A stretch of 64,000 nucleotides of DNA from Eulemur rufifrons (lineage: Eukaryota > Chordata > Mammalia > Primates > Lemuridae). Under the pieces are notes generated by a model that saw only the letters and a list, made by a program, of their open reading frames with translations, was not told the origin of the DNA and did not search any database. The DNA lies in NCBI RefSeq assembly GCF_041146395.1, contig NC_090989.1:283184343-283248342 (forward strand), given 5' to 3'. The translations under genes were made by a program, and so were the position numbers. Each line of letters opens with the position of its first letter. Positions within the stretch are counted from its first letter, which is position 1. Positions 42,150 to 55,553 of the stretch are shown one piece after another.

Positions 42150-42664
42150 GTGTGTTGGAAACGGCCACACACATATTCGACGGAGCAGGATGGACAATTC
42201 AGGAACAGAGACACACAGAAAGGGCCAATTTATTTTTTGACAAAGTTCAAAAGCAATTCTACAGACAAAGGATAATCTTTTCCAACCAGTGGCGTTGGAA
42301 CAAGTGCACGCCCAAGGCAAATCAACGGCCCTTGACGTAGGCTGCAGGCCTCCCTTACACAAGGTTAGCCCTGACGTGATCACAATCTCAGTGTAACGCA
42401 AATCTACAAAACATTCAGAGGAAAACAAAGGAGAGGTTGTCATGACTTGGGGTTAGGCAAAGAATTCTTAGGGCACCAGAAGGATAACTCACTAAAGGAA
42501 AAGTAATGAATTGGATTGCATCAACATGAAAAATTTCTGCTCTGCAAAAGACACTGTTAAAAGAATTTTAAAAAATCTACATACTGGAAAAAAATCTTTG
42601 CAAATTACATAAACCAACGAAAGAATATATAAGAAAATTTCAAACTTCAAGGCTAAGAAAGCAC
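42150..42664 (+). mobile_element. Old L1, left part
   Basis: GACAAAGTTCAAAAGCAATTC, GATAATCTTTTCCAACCAGTGG and ACTGGAAAAAAATCTTTGC are L1 ORF2 3' phrases, diverged. Continues at 43690 after a younger L1. Confidence 0.75.
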
Positions 42665-43690
42665 TGCACAGCCAAAGAAACTGTCACGAGAGCAAACAGA
42701 CAACCTACAGAATGGGAAAAAATTTTCACATGCTACACATCCGATAAAGGGCTGATAACTAGAATCTATTTAGAATTCAGGAAAATCAGCAAGAAAAAAA
42801 ATCAAACAACCCTATCAAAAAGTGGGCAAAGGACATGAGTAGAAAATTTTCAAAAGAAGACAGAAGTATGGCCAACAAACGTATGAAAAAATGCTCAACA
42901 TCTCTAATCATCAGGGAAATGCAAATCAAAACCACAATGAGATATCACTTAACTCCAGTGAGAATGGCCTTTATCAAAAAGTCCCCAAACAATAAATGTT
43001 GGCGTGGATGCGGAGAGACAGGAACACTCATACACTGCTGGTGGGACTGCAAACTAGTGCAACCTCTGTGGAAAGCAATATGGAGATCCCTTAAACAGAT
43101 ACAAGTAGACCTACCATTTGATCCAGCAATCCCTTTATCGTGCATCCACCCAAAAGAACAATAGACATTCTTTAAAAAAGACATCTGCATTCGAATGTTT
43201 ATAGCAGCACAATTCACAATTGCAAAGATGTGGAAACAACCCAAGTGCCCATCAATACATGAGTGGATTAATAAAATGTGGTATATGTATACCATGGAGT
43301 ACTACTCAGCTATAAGAAACAATGGTGATATAGCACCTCTTGTATTTTCCTGGATAGAGCTGGAGCCCATTCTACTAAGTGAAGTATCCCAAGAATGGAA
43401 AAATAAGCACCACATGTACTCACCATCAAATTGGTTTCACTGATCATCACCTAAGAGCACATTTAGGAATAACATTAATCGTGTGTCGGGCAGATGTGGG
43501 GGGGAGGGGATGGGTGTATACATACATAATGAGTGCGATGCGCACCGTCTAGGGGATGGACATGCTTGAAGCTCTGATTTGGGGAGGCGGGGAACAAGGG
43601 CAATATACGTAACCTAAACTTTTGTACCCCCATAATATGCTGAAATAAAAAAAATAAAGTTTGGTCGAAGATTCAGACAAAAAAAAAAAA
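42665..43690 (+). mobile_element. Younger 5'-truncated L1, strepsirrhine type
   Basis: ORF2 C-terminal end is readable ([29 protein letters not shown] on plus, then stops), followed by the strepsirrhine-type 3' end: GCGCACCGTCTAGGGGATGG, CTTGAAGCTCTGATT, TTGTACCCCCATAATATGC and AAATAAAA. Flanks AGGCTAAGAAAGCA (42651-) and AGATTAGGAAAGCA (43691-) agree at 11 of 14 bases and may be a decayed target-site duplication. Truncated, no active protein. Confidence 0.88.
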
Positions 43691-44400
43691 AGATTAGGAA
43701 AGCAAACAACTGAATAGAAATAAACAAAATACTTAAACAGACACTTCACCAAAGAAGACGTGTGGGTGGCAGATAAGCAAGTAAGCTGGCGCACGACACC
43801 ACCAGCCGTTAGGGACATTCATATCAGAACCATCAGGGGACACCACAGCCCAGCTAATAGGATGGCAAGACATTTTTAAAAAGGACCTTCACAATACTGA
43901 ACGCTGGCAAGGACGTGGAGCAACTGGGATTCATACATTGCTGATAAGAATGCAAAATGGTGCAACTATGTTGGAAAACAGTTTGGCACTTTCTTGTAAA
44001 TTTGGATATATACATACACATGACCCAGCAATTTCTCTTGGAGGCAATTGTGCAAAAGAAGTGAAAATATAGGATGACACTAGAACTTGTACATAAATGT
44101 CCATGGAAGTGCCATTCATAATGGCTAAAATCTGGAAGCAAATGCCTTCGCTGTCAACAGGTCAAGCCGCACAGCCACGCGACGGGACCTCGCCAGCAGC
44201 GGGAAGGAGCAGACTGCTGGCACACTCGACGGCACGGACCATCCTCAAGGGCGTTACGCTGAATGAACGAAGCCAGTCTAAAAAGGCTGCCTACTGTCTG
44301 ATTCCATTTCTGCGACATTCTAGAAAAGACACAATCACAGAATTGGATGGAAGGCCGGCGTCACCGGGAATCAGGGCTGGGGAGGGTCTGACTGTGGAGG
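43690..44400 (+). mobile_element. Old L1, right part
   Basis: Resumes the old L1: ACTTCACCAAAGAAGACG, GGATTCATACATTGCTG, AGTTTGGCACTTTCTTG, ATGGCTAAAATCTGGAAGC. Broken frames. Confidence 0.75.
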
Positions 44401-44479
44401 GGGGCCAGGCGGGAGTTCTCGGGGTGACGGAGCTGCTCTGTGTGCTCTCATGGTGGGGGCTACGCAAATCTATGTGCTA

Positions 44480-45600
<1,121 letters not shown>

Positions 45601-45604
45601 ACAA

Positions 45605-47210
45605 AACCAAGATGTGGAGAGGAGGGATCTCACGCCAGAGAGAGCGGAGAGGCCACAGTCGGAAACAGCAGGGACTACCCTCAAAGCAAAGGCTGGTCCA
45701 TTAGGAAGATTAAAAGAAAGCACCCCGCTCTGGAGAGGTGGTGAAGAACAGACACATAGGAGGCATAAATAAATGACATTGAGGATGGAAATAGAGGCAA
45801 AGCAAAACGTAAGCTGTTCAAAATCAGCAGAGGAGAGCATTCTGGAAGAGTGGCAATTTGGAAATGTCCCAGGTGCCTTCCCTCCCAACCGCATGCAGCT
45901 CAGCTCCCGAGTGGGCTTCCAGGCAGCCTGCGAGTGAAGCCCAGGACCCAGGCAGGAGAGGGTCCGTTCCCCTTCTGGGAGGGAGCGTGACCCACAGAGA
46001 CCCGTAGACCTCTGCATGGAAGGGCAGTGCCAGCCCTGTGACAAGTCCTAATGCCCTGCTGGGCAGCAGCCCCTGGCCCACCCCAGAGACGGACACATGG
46101 TCAAGTACCCTGCAGCCTGAGGCTGGGAGGACACTGGCCTTTGCTCAGAGAAGGCTGGGGACAGAGGGTTTCCTCCAGGAATCTTGGCAGATGAGCCAGT
46201 GACTGCTGGACCTATGGCACTGACGGGTCACCCCTGCGGGGACCAAGCAGCACCAGTACCCAGCAAAGAAAAGCAACTCCCAGAGAGGCGACAGAGGCCA
46301 CCACGGATTTAAAAAAACAGTAAAATGCCACTTGAGGAGAGGTGATCATAGCACGAAATTAAGACTATGCTGGGAAACACATGGCTTACAAACTGAGAAA
46401 GGGAGCCAGTGTCAGGAGAGAGAGAGCTCTGTCGCTTGAGACACAAGACCAAGAGGAAGCAGTGTCTCGCAGCCAGAGCTGAGTGGGAGCCCGTGGGCAG
46501 GAAGAAGGGGCTGGGTGGGGGGCTGCAGGGGCCTCTGTGCAGACGCTGGACATCCGGGGACAGAGGAACAGGGGAGGAGAGCAGGTGGCTAGACGAAGAC
46601 CGGCACAGAATTTCCCCTGGCGGAAGGCATGTTGGTGAGTTTGAGTGTGCAGATGGAAAATGCACAGCCAACTCCAGGTGAGGAGGAGGAGAAAAGGCAC
46701 ACAGCCGTGTGTGTGCTGGAAGGATTCTGGACTCCAAGATTAAAGAGAACTCTTAGAAGCTGCCAGAAAGGAAGCAGCAGCAGCCATAGATTATTCAGAG
46801 AAAAGTGCTGACATCCATCCAGGAGTCCCCTGTGCCCCAGGAAGAAAGGTGGGCTCTCTGGGGATAGGCGAACTCCCAGCCGAGCAGCCAGCACAGGCTC
46901 TCGCCCAGCACGGGAGTCACAGGGGGCTGGGGAGGCGGAGGCCTGGTGATGTGCGAGCCATAGGGCAGGGACAGCCTGCAGGTGAAAACCCAACCCTCCG
47001 GCACTGTAAACCTCGGGCTTTGCTTCTGTTTGGTGTGGGCTGGTTGGGGGGGCTGAGTAAGAGCCTCTGGAGGCATCACCTGTCAGGGGAGAAGGCACTG
47101 CAACCAGCCCTCTTGGTGTATTTCTCTTGTTTTTCTACCACCCTACTGGGATGGAACACTTGGAATCTTCTATCTCCCATCCATGCAAACTCTGCAGCAG
47201 AGGGGCTTGA
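45605..47210. other. Intergenic, no gene seen
   Basis: Purine-rich stretch with no recognised exons. AGGAGGAGGAGAAAAGG runs near 46680. The frames open on both strands lack domains or splice structure. Confidence 0.5.
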
Positions 47211-47214
47211 TATA

Positions 47215-48380
47215 TAGTCATGCGTCGCTTAACAACAGGGTTACATTCTGGGAAATGCACTGCTAGGCAATGTTGTCATTCTGCAACATCGTAGCGTGCA
47301 CTTCCACACTAGGGTACAGCCTAGAGGGTACAGCCCTGCCTACTGCACACCCGGACTATGAAATACAGCCTGTGGCTCCTCAGCTACAACCCTGCACGGT
47401 GTGTTTCTGTACTGAATACTGTGGGCAACTGTGACACACTGGCAGGTACTTAAACATAGAAGAGCCACGGTAACAACATGGTGTACAAGATAAAAAGTGG
47501 TGCACCTGCGCAGGGCACCTACCGTGAACGGAGTTGCAGGACTGGACGCTGCTCCGGGCGAGTCCGTGAGTGGCTCGTGCGCGTGCAGGCCTGGGGCCGT
47601 GCAGACGGCAAGCACTGTGCACTTAGGCCATGCTGCACCTGCGAAAAAAGTTTTTCTTTCTTCAAGAATAAATTAAGCTTAGCTTCCTGTAATCTTTTCA
47701 CGTTATAAACTTTTAAATTTTCTAACTTTTGACTCATAATAAGACTTAGCTTGAAACACAAACAGATCGTACAGTTATGCAAAACTATGTTCTCTGTGTC
47801 CTTATCCTATGAGCTTTTTTTCTATCTTAAAAATTTTTAATTTATTTTACTCCTTAAACTTTTTTGTTAAAAACTAAGAGACACACACACGCATTAGCGT
47901 GGGCCCACACAGGATCAGGACATCAGTATCACTGTCCTCACCTCCACACCTGGTCCCTCTGGCAGGTCTTCAGGGCTGCCCGGAGCTGGCGTCGTCCATG
48001 GTGACGTGCCATCTTCTGGACCTGCCTGAGGTTGTTTTGCAGTCAATTTTTTTGTAAGCAGAGGAGTATGCTCTAAAATAATAATTAAAAGTATAGTAAA
48101 TCTGTAAACCAGTAACATGCTGTTTATGATCATTACCAAGTATTATGTGCTGTGCGTAACCGTGTGCTGGACTTCTACGTGACTGGCTGTGCGATGGATT
48201 TATTGACACTAGCATCACCACAAACACGTGAGTAATGTGTTTTGCTATGAAGTTCTAAGGGCTACTGTGTCAATAGGTGATGGGAATTTTTCAGCTCCGT
48301 TATAATTTTACGAGACCACTGTCGGAAATGTGGTCCTTTGTTGACTGAGATGTCTTTATGCAAAGCATGGAAAGCATGAC
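47215..48380 (+). mobile_element. Tigger/pogo-type DNA transposon, non-autonomous, both ends present
   Basis: Left end AGTCATGCGTCGCTTAACAA next to TATATA, and right end GTCTTTATGCAAAGCATG, a decayed reverse complement of the left. Inside are TGTACTGAATACTGTGGGCA, AAACTAAGAGACACACACACG and ATTTTTCAGCTCCGTTATAA, the landmarks of a common mammalian TA-inserting element. No transposase frame. Orientation is by convention only. Confidence 0.75.
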
Positions 48381-48599
48381 TGAAATCTCATCTTGTCACT
48401 CCTGCTGCTAGTTTTGCAAAAGCATGCGTGCATCTTGTCTATGTACAGGTTTCTGAGTGTGCACAGACTAGAAGGCAGTGATGCTGCCTCCACGGAGGGG
48501 CCTGGGCGGCTGGGGGAAGAGGCAGGAAGGAGATGCATGTACATATAGTAGCTATTTAGAATATACGTGGATGTGTGGATGTGTGATTGAATATCTATG

Positions 48600-49985
48600 A
48601 AAGAACCACATGGAAATTCTAGAACTGAAGAGTATAACACCTAAATTAAAAACTCCATAGCTGGAATTAACAGAAAACTGAACAGTGCCAAAGGGATGAT
48701 TGTGAATGAGAAAATCATTCAAAAGACACCATCAGACTGAAACAGACCGAAAGAAAGAGAATGGAAAGAAAGAAAGGAACATTAGGATCTACGGAGTAAT
48801 ATATAGTAGCCCAACATATATGTAATTGAAATCTCAGGAAGCAGAAAAATATATTGGAGTAAAAATGGTTAAAATTTTGTCAAATTTGGTGAACACCAAA
48901 AATCACAGACCTGGAAACTCAATAAGCCCCAAGTGGGCTAAATACAAAAATAAAACTACCCTGGGGTACATCAAAGTCAAGTTGCTGAAAACCAAAGATA
49001 ACAAATCTTAAAAACAGCCAGAGGAAAATGATACATTACATACAGGCGAAAATGATAAATTTGAGTGTTGATTTATCAAAAAAAAAAAAATTCTATTTAT
49101 AATACAGTAGAGTGAAACCATCAAAGTACTAAAAGAAAAAAATGCAACTAGAAATCTATATCCACTGAAAATATCCTTCAAAATAAAGGGAAAATAAGAT
49201 TGCTTTTTTTTTTCCCCAGAAAAATGAAAACCAAGAGAAGCATTCCTAGCAGAGCTACCCTTCAAGAACTGCAGAGGAAGAGCCCCGGGTTCAAGGCGAT
49301 GATGCCGGTGGAGGCTCAGGCCGGCGGGGTGTCGAGAAGCATGCTGGAAATGGTGAGGTCAGTGGGAAGGACGTTCTTTTCTCAAGTTGTTTAAAGTTCA
49401 GCTCAGTAATTAAACCAAAAATGATGCCAAAGCATTTTATGGTTAATGATACACAGAGACCTAACGTGTATGACAATAATCGAAAAATGAGAGGGTAAAG
49501 AGAAGTGTGCGGGTCAAAGGTTCCATGCGTAAGTAAAGCAGTGTAATGTTAACCCAGCGGTGACTGGGATAAGGTAGGGACCCGCTGTCAACACCGCAGC
49601 AACCACTGAACAATGAAATCAGCAGGGACGGCAGAGACGTCAGTGGAGACGAGGAAGTGGAGCGTTAAGAGCAACTGATCAATCAAAAGACGGCCTGGAA
49701 GGAGAGGTGGAGGAACGAACAACAGAGAGGCCAACAGAAAACAACAGCAAGAAGGCATATTTCAATCCAGATGTGTCACTTTTGTTATGTGTAAAAGGAG
49801 TAAATATTCCAATTAAAAGGTTGTCAAACTGGACACAAAAGCAAGATCTAATTAAATGCTGTTTGCAAGAGACATGCTTCAAATATTAAAACACAGAGGA
49901 GTTAACGGTAAAAGGTTGGAAAAAGATCTTGCATGCAAACGATAATTGTAAGATAGCGGAGGAAATGCATTACTATCAGAGACTT
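48600..49985 (+). mobile_element. Old L1 (region before and at ORF2 start)
   Basis: CAAAGTCAAGTTGCTGAAAA, AAAACAGCCAGAGGAAAATG, TCCACTGAAAATATCCTTCA and TGTTTGCAAGAGACATGCTT in L1M order on plus. Strongly decayed. Confidence 0.7.
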
Positions 49986-50019
49986 CTAGATAAAGTAGGA
50001 GGATCCTGCCTGTCACTGG

Positions 50020-50295
50020 GGCAAGGTCAGCACGGACAGGGAGCCCCAGAGCCTGTCCCTGCGGCCCTGGGAGGCTTGGACCTGCCCACTGGTCTCTGGC
50101 CTGAGACGGTGCTGGCCCCGCCCCTCTCCACCTGGGTGGTTACCGGGTCTCACAGGCACTGGGCACCCACAGTCCAGCTCCTAGAGTGATTTGGAGAGTA
50201 TGGGGGCAGGGAGGCAAACCCTGGGCCTGAGAGACGCAGAGATGCCATCATGAGCCCCAGCATCCTCCTGGGGCCCGGCCCCCTGCTGGGGTCAG
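50020..50295 (-). repeat. Lipocalin upstream flank, copy 2, inverted orphan
   Basis: Reverse complement resembles 41740-42055: GGATGCTGGGGC, GCATCTCTGCGTCTCTCAGG, CCCAGGGTTTGCC, GTGGGCAGGTCCAAGCC. No lipocalin exon was seen next to it on either side. Confidence 0.7.
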
Positions 50296-50299
50296 CGCT

Positions 50300-51125
50300 A
50301 AGGCTTAAGACAGAGGACCCAAGCCATTAACTCCCAGGCTCCCTGGAGGAGGAAGGCCAGCCCCCTGCTTGGGGCAGCGGAGGGCTGGGTTTCCGTCTGG
50401 GCGACCGTCAGAACAGGCCAGGTCTGCCGTCCTGGTGCCTCCCTTGAGCCCTCTCAGGAGGGCGCGGGCAGGGAGGATCGACTGGGGGTTAAAGCTCCTG
50501 CAGGCTGGAGGGGCCAGCAGAATGGCCGCTCAGGGGTTTCCAGGAGGGGTAGTGTAAGGCGGGGGCGGACCGGCCGGAGCTTCCTCCGCAAGGCAGGCGG
50601 AGGGGGAGGGGCCCGCTGAGCTGAGGACCAGCAGAGGTGACTCCCTGCGTGGGCCACCGGCTCAGAGAGGAAGAATCCGAGAGGAGGGGAGCAAGTGACT
50701 TCACTCAACAAACGTGTGAGGAGCACCTGACCTAAGCCACTGTCCCTGCAGTGGAGGAAAAGCAGGGAAGGGAGAGGGAGAGAGAAATAAAGGGAAAGAA
50801 AACCTAATCTTTGGCATTTTAAAAATCAAGAAAATTGCTACCTGTGGAGGTGACAGTAGGTGAAAAGGGGCGAGGGACAGTTCTCTGGAGTGCGGGCCCA
50901 GGTCCAGCCCCAGGGGTCCAGTGGTCACTGTGGTTGCTTCCCTCGTCCCCAAATCGACGAGGACGGACATGACCCGTGGGCTGGGAGCGTCTGTGGAGGA
51001 CAGGGTTCCCATGGCGGCTCTTCAACGCCCCGAGAGGGCCGTCATCAGCTCCCGTGGCTCGCGCACGGGCCACGCTGTCTGCAGGAGGCAGCTCCGTAGC
51101 ACGGGAAAGGCAGTGTCAGCACATG
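50300..51125. other. Intergenic, no gene seen
   Basis: GC-rich, no recognised gene, with a purine-rich GGGAGAGGGAGAGAGAAATA run near 50770. Confidence 0.5.
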
Positions 51126-51129
51126 TGAC

Positions 51130-51430
51130 AACATGATGCGCCTCAAAGGTGTCACACTGAAAGGAGCCAGCCCCCAAGGTCACATACTGTGTGGTTGTAT
51201 CCATGTGACGTCCTCAAAAAGACACAAGCAGAGCGAGGGACACCTTAGTAATTGCCGGGAGGTGGGAGGGTGTGTCTATAAAGGGACATCACGGGGAAGT
51301 ATTTTGGGTGATGAAACTGTTCTATGTCTTAACTACGGTGGTGGTAACACGAATCTGCACGTTGCCGCAGAACTGTACCAGAGGAAAAGATCAACTTTAG
51401 ATAATCTTACATTTTTAATTGAAAAAAAAT
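51130..51430 (+). mobile_element. Old L1 3' end fragment
   Basis: TGTGTGGTTGTATCCATGTG, GTGATGAAACTGTTCTATG and ACTACGGTGGTGGTAACACG are L1M 3' phrases on plus. Confidence 0.7.
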
Positions 51431-51480
51431 GTTTTTAGTTTTTAGTTTAGAAACTAAAAACGAAAAAATGTTTTTAGTTT
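51431..51480. repeat. Short hairpin plus direct repeat
   Basis: GTTTTTAGTTT at 51431-51441, its inverse AAACTAAAAAC at 51451-51461, and GTTTTTAGTTT again at 51470-51480: an 11-bp stem with a 9-bp loop and an extra direct copy. Confidence 0.85.
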
Positions 51481-51489
51481 CTTTCTAAA

Positions 51490-54400
51490 CCCTCAGAGGC
51501 CTCTCGGTGCCGTTCTTCCCGCAGGCGCTCCCCGCCCGACAGGCTGTCTGTGACACGTCTCCCGCGTCCGGCAGCCCCGGGGTTTCCAGACAGATTCAAC
51601 TGCTGCCACGTCAAGATGTACCTCAGTCGTCCCAAGAAAGTCACAGAGTGCCTGAGAACATCTCTCTAAGGTATTTATCCGTTTACAGCCGTGTGGCCTC
51701 ACTCAGCAGGTATTTGCTGGGAGCCCGCTAGGTGCCAAGAGCCATTCTAGGAGCTGGGGACACACAAAGACAAAAACGTGGTGGACACATTAAAGCGTGA
51801 GGACACACAGGAGCAAGATGCCAGCTGTGTGATGCTCAGGTGCACGTGGGTTTCGTGTTGATAGCTGGGCTGTGTGGGGAATGGCGGAAGTTTGGTGACA
51901 ACTCGGACACTCATTGTGGCTTTGGAGGGGCTGCCGAGTCAGGAGGGGTGCGCACGGCACAGCCCACGCCGCTCTGGCTCCACGGGGGGCCGGCGCTTAG
52001 CGGCAGCGCACGGCTCCAGAGTGAAGCCCCACGGTCCCCTCACTATGTCCCCAGTTTGAAGCGAATGACACACAAAAGCATCCAGGTCTGCTCAGGGTGG
52101 CGAAGAAACACAGTCCTCGAGAGGAGCTCGAGAGAGGAGGAAGGTGAGGTAGGAAGGGAGGAAGGAACTGGCTGGGGACGCTGGCTGGGGACGGTTCCAG
52201 GGTCAACGGCTGCAGCAGGTGAATTGAGCTTGTCAAGGTGCCAAGTCCTTTTACAAACATGTAACAAGACACAGGTCCCCAGACCTGCCCACACGAAGTC
52301 ATCCACCAGGTGGCCCAGACCCCCATCACCGCCCCAGGTCACTGCTGGGGCCTCGGGGGCACGTTCTGCTCGGGCCTGATCCAGAATATACCATTTTCAT
52401 CAGACAGTGGAGGGTTTCTGGGTCACCCGACCCTTTGGCAATATCCAGCTATGCTGGGACGCTCCCGTCCCGTGGTCACTGGTGTCCTCTGGCCAGGTGC
52501 TCAGCATGTACCAGGGCCCAGCAGCAAGCCAGAGGCGGCCTTTATTTTTGGTAGGTAAATTAGAACTTGTAAACTTTTGCCCCATCTCTGTCTTACACAC
52601 ACAGTGCTGTAGTCTTTCTCAGTCTGCTGGCAGATGAGGGACTCTGATCGTCATGAAGTGACAGGCACACTGTCCCACGAAGGCGCAGGGCTTGGTGTCC
52701 AGAGCTCTGGGGTTCTCTGGGCAGCCCCTGGCGCCACCAGGCCTGAGAATCGCCACCTGCACACACAGGCCTCCAAGGCACACACCTGGGGCCCAGACCT
52801 CGGGGAGGCTGGTGTGGCCCCACCGGACAGGCCACCTGGACTGGCAGGGACGCCGGCCGGGCCAGTGGAGGAAAACACGGACGTCGGTTATGCCTCGGTA
52901 CTGACGGTGGCAGCCTGGGCCTCACCCAGCCCAACAATGCTCTGTTCTAAGTCTTTTCTTTCTGTTAATTGTCACAGGCAAGTGTCACACTGAAGACTCA
53001 GTGACAGCAGAGCGTGAGGGACATGAGCATTCCTGGGGCCGAGGGGTGGGGGCACAGCAGGTGCTGTTAGGCCTGCCATGTCCCCTCGGGTCTCAGTGTT
53101 GTGGCCACAGTGGCCATGCTTCCACCTGCAGCGTCCCCAACCCCTCTCCCGGGGCTCATCTTTCCAGGGAAGCGCCCCCGCCCTCCCGCAGCAGCCGGAC
53201 TGCTCGGGAACTGCCAGAGCAGGCCGCCCAGGCCCCCTGGTCTCAACACGGCAGCACCGCGGGCTGAGCCCCAGTTGTTCTCGGGGTGACCTCGCTGCCG
53301 GCCCTGGTGCACTAATGACGTCAGTGAGGACCCGTCTCGGCACACCCTCTCCAGGACTCGTGTATTCCTTTGTACATACATAAAAAATCCACTTTTAAAG
53401 AAACAGGAAAGGTACTTTGCTTTCATTCACACTTCTGTGACTTCTTGGTGTTCAGGCGTTGGACGAACCGTTCCGCTCCCGGTCTCTGCTCGGCCCCTCC
53501 GCAGCGTTTGGGTGGGGACGGGGAGTCTTCCGGACTTACTCATGACAGGGTCTGTGGGTGGGATCGGGGGTGCTGAGCACCGGCCCGGGGAGGGGCAGGT
53601 GCACGGACAGCACCCGGGGGTTGGGGGCAGAAACAGACAGGGCAGACAGGGCCACGTCTGCCAGGGCAGAGCCTCGTGTCTCCAGCTTGAGGGTCCCGTT
53701 CCAGGGCCGGAAAGCGCCTGGCCGGGCTTCTGGCCTCGGCCCACCCACCGAGAGAGGACGGAGGGGACGGGGCCCTGGACAGACTGGCTCAGCGGGATGG
53801 CTGGACGAAGGGACAGGCAGGGAGGGGGGACCCCGCAGACGCCGAGACAGGCCCTCCTCGAGGGGCAGGAGCAGATCTCCCGGCCTCTCGCGCGAGCCCT
53901 CGGCTCCCACCGGCATCTCTGCGCGGCGTGTCGCGGGTTTTGTGTAATAGCGAGGCTCTATCGTTTCAACCGGGATTTCACCCCCATTGCTCGGACGCTT
54001 CAAAACTCCTTTTCCACCCTGTGATCAGTTGAATATTTTTATCTATTTCTTTTATTTTTACATGGAAGTCCTTTAACCCTCCTGGAATTTGCGTAGGGGG
54101 TGGGTGGAGTGAGGGAGACGCCACCCGTCTGTCTGTGTGGGATGGGGTCTGCCCTGCTGGACACCAAGGCCTGGCTCTGCTGGCTCCACCCTGACCACCT
54201 GTGGCCCAGCCAAGAGTCAGGTCCGGGGCGGGGGGAGAGGGCGAAAGGTCAGGCGGGAGTCACACAGCCAGTCCCTAGGCTGAAGGACCGTGGCCCCTCA
54301 GGGACACACAGGTGCCTGGCAGGCTTGTGCCCCGGGAAGCCCACCCTGTTTGGATTTGTGCTTTCTGGGTGTGTTTATCACCTGTGGTGTGGTGGCCTCT

Positions 54401-54930
54401 CCTCTCCCACCTTGGCCCCAGTGTCAGCATGGACCCTGGCCCCCGGACAATCCACAGGAAGGCCAGGGTGGGGACAAGGATCTGCTGAGGCCAGGGCTGG
54501 CTCTGTCTTGCTCGGGTGGGGGAGGTGATGAGGGAGGTGCCCGTGGCCACCCCCTCCAGCCCTACCACTGGCCAAGCTGCCAAAGTGGGGCCCTGGAGGG
54601 TCCCACTGAGTCCCCGCTGGGGTGGGATCCCTGCCAGGACCAGCACTGTCTGCAGCCCTGACTTGGTCTCCCTGCTCCCCTCCCTGGTGTCTTCCCAAGC
54701 ACCCTCCTGCCAGGCTGTGAGGCTCAGGCCCTCTCAAGCTGAGCCTGAACCTCTAGGTGGCAGCTCTGCAGGGGACCCTCTAGGACATCACATGACCCTG
54801 GGCCTGTCAGACGCCGAGCCTCTTGGGGTCCAGTCCTTGCTGGGTCCAGCATCTCTCAGCTTCTCTGGTGCCACCCCCTCCCAGCAGTCCCCCAAGGGAA
54901 CCCACGCAAGGTCCCCTCACAGACAGGCAA
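51490..54930. other. Intergenic, no gene seen
   Basis: GC-rich, with an L2/MIR3-like piece near 51700-51780 and an L1-like T-rich piece near 53940-54100. Many overlapping open frames come from base composition; none shows paired splice sites or a known domain. Confidence 0.5.
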
Positions 54931-54934
54931 GCCC

Positions 54935-55070
54935 ACAGCAGCTGCGGAAGCTCTTTATTTGGAGTCAGGTGGGGGAAGGGAGGGCAGTGGGGGGAGGCAG
55001 GTCCGGGAGGGCCGGGGGTCTGTCAGGCAGCAGGGTGGACTCCGGAGGTGCAGACCCAGGGGCTGCTGTG
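54935..55070 (-). other. OBP2B: OBP2 3' untranslated exon (exon 7)
   Basis: Acceptor CTTCCCAG at 55077-55071, noncoding, ends just after AATAAA. A donor GGTAAGTG follows the stop codon at once in exon 6, so the 3' UTR is split by an intron, the usual arrangement in this lipocalin cluster. Confidence 0.65.
54954..54959 (-). terminator. OBP2B: AATAAA poly(A) signal of OBP2 gene
   Basis: AATAAAGAGCTTCCGC on minus, about 570 bases past the stop codon in genomic distance but close after splicing. Confidence 0.8.
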
Positions 55071-55527
55071 CTGGGAAGAGGAGCAAAGGTCAGGAGGTGT
55101 AGGGCGGGGGGGAGACACAGGCAGACGGTCACTGCTGGGCAGCCATGGGCCTTGGGAGCGATCTGGCCTCCTAGAACCCGGCAGGGCTCTGGGCACCCTT
55201 GGCAGGTGTGTGTGTGGGGGGGATTGGACCAGGCGGGACCAGTGCAGGGGACAACGGTGCTGAGCTGACGCGTGGGGGCCCTGCAGGCCTGGGCCCTGGC
55301 AGAGGCCGGGAAGCCCTCACTGGGCCGGGTGCAGGGCTTAGGGAAAGGACTTCCCAGATGCCCCAGGAGTTAGCCGGGGCAGACTCTGAGGTGCCGACCT
55401 CCTGCCTGGCCCAGGGGCAGGGGTCTCTCCTGCCTGTGTGGGACAGGAGGGGGCCAGAGCAGATGGACCCCTGACCTGGGAACCCAGGGCTCTGGGCTCT
55501 TCCACGTCTTCTACGGTGTCACTTACC

Positions 55528-55553
55528 CTAGTCTCGTTCAGGAACGCAGCTTT
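55528..55553 (-). CDS. OBP2B: OBP2 exon 6 (Cys166 and stop)
   Basis: 26 nt, acceptor TCCACAG. Reads SCVPERD then TAG at 55528-55530; human ends SCVLEH. Cys166 pairs with Cys74 in the family. Confidence 0.88.

Noticed and set aside
42835..43164. 109-codon frame with a recognisable L1 ORF2 C-terminus
   Set aside because: Part of a 5'-truncated L1; the frame closes early and has no promoter or catalytic domains, so it is not a host gene.
53437..54024. Overlapping open frames of 129-195 codons near 53.5 kb
   Set aside because: No splice-site pairs, domain or promoter signs, and the opposite strand is equally open; explained by GC content.
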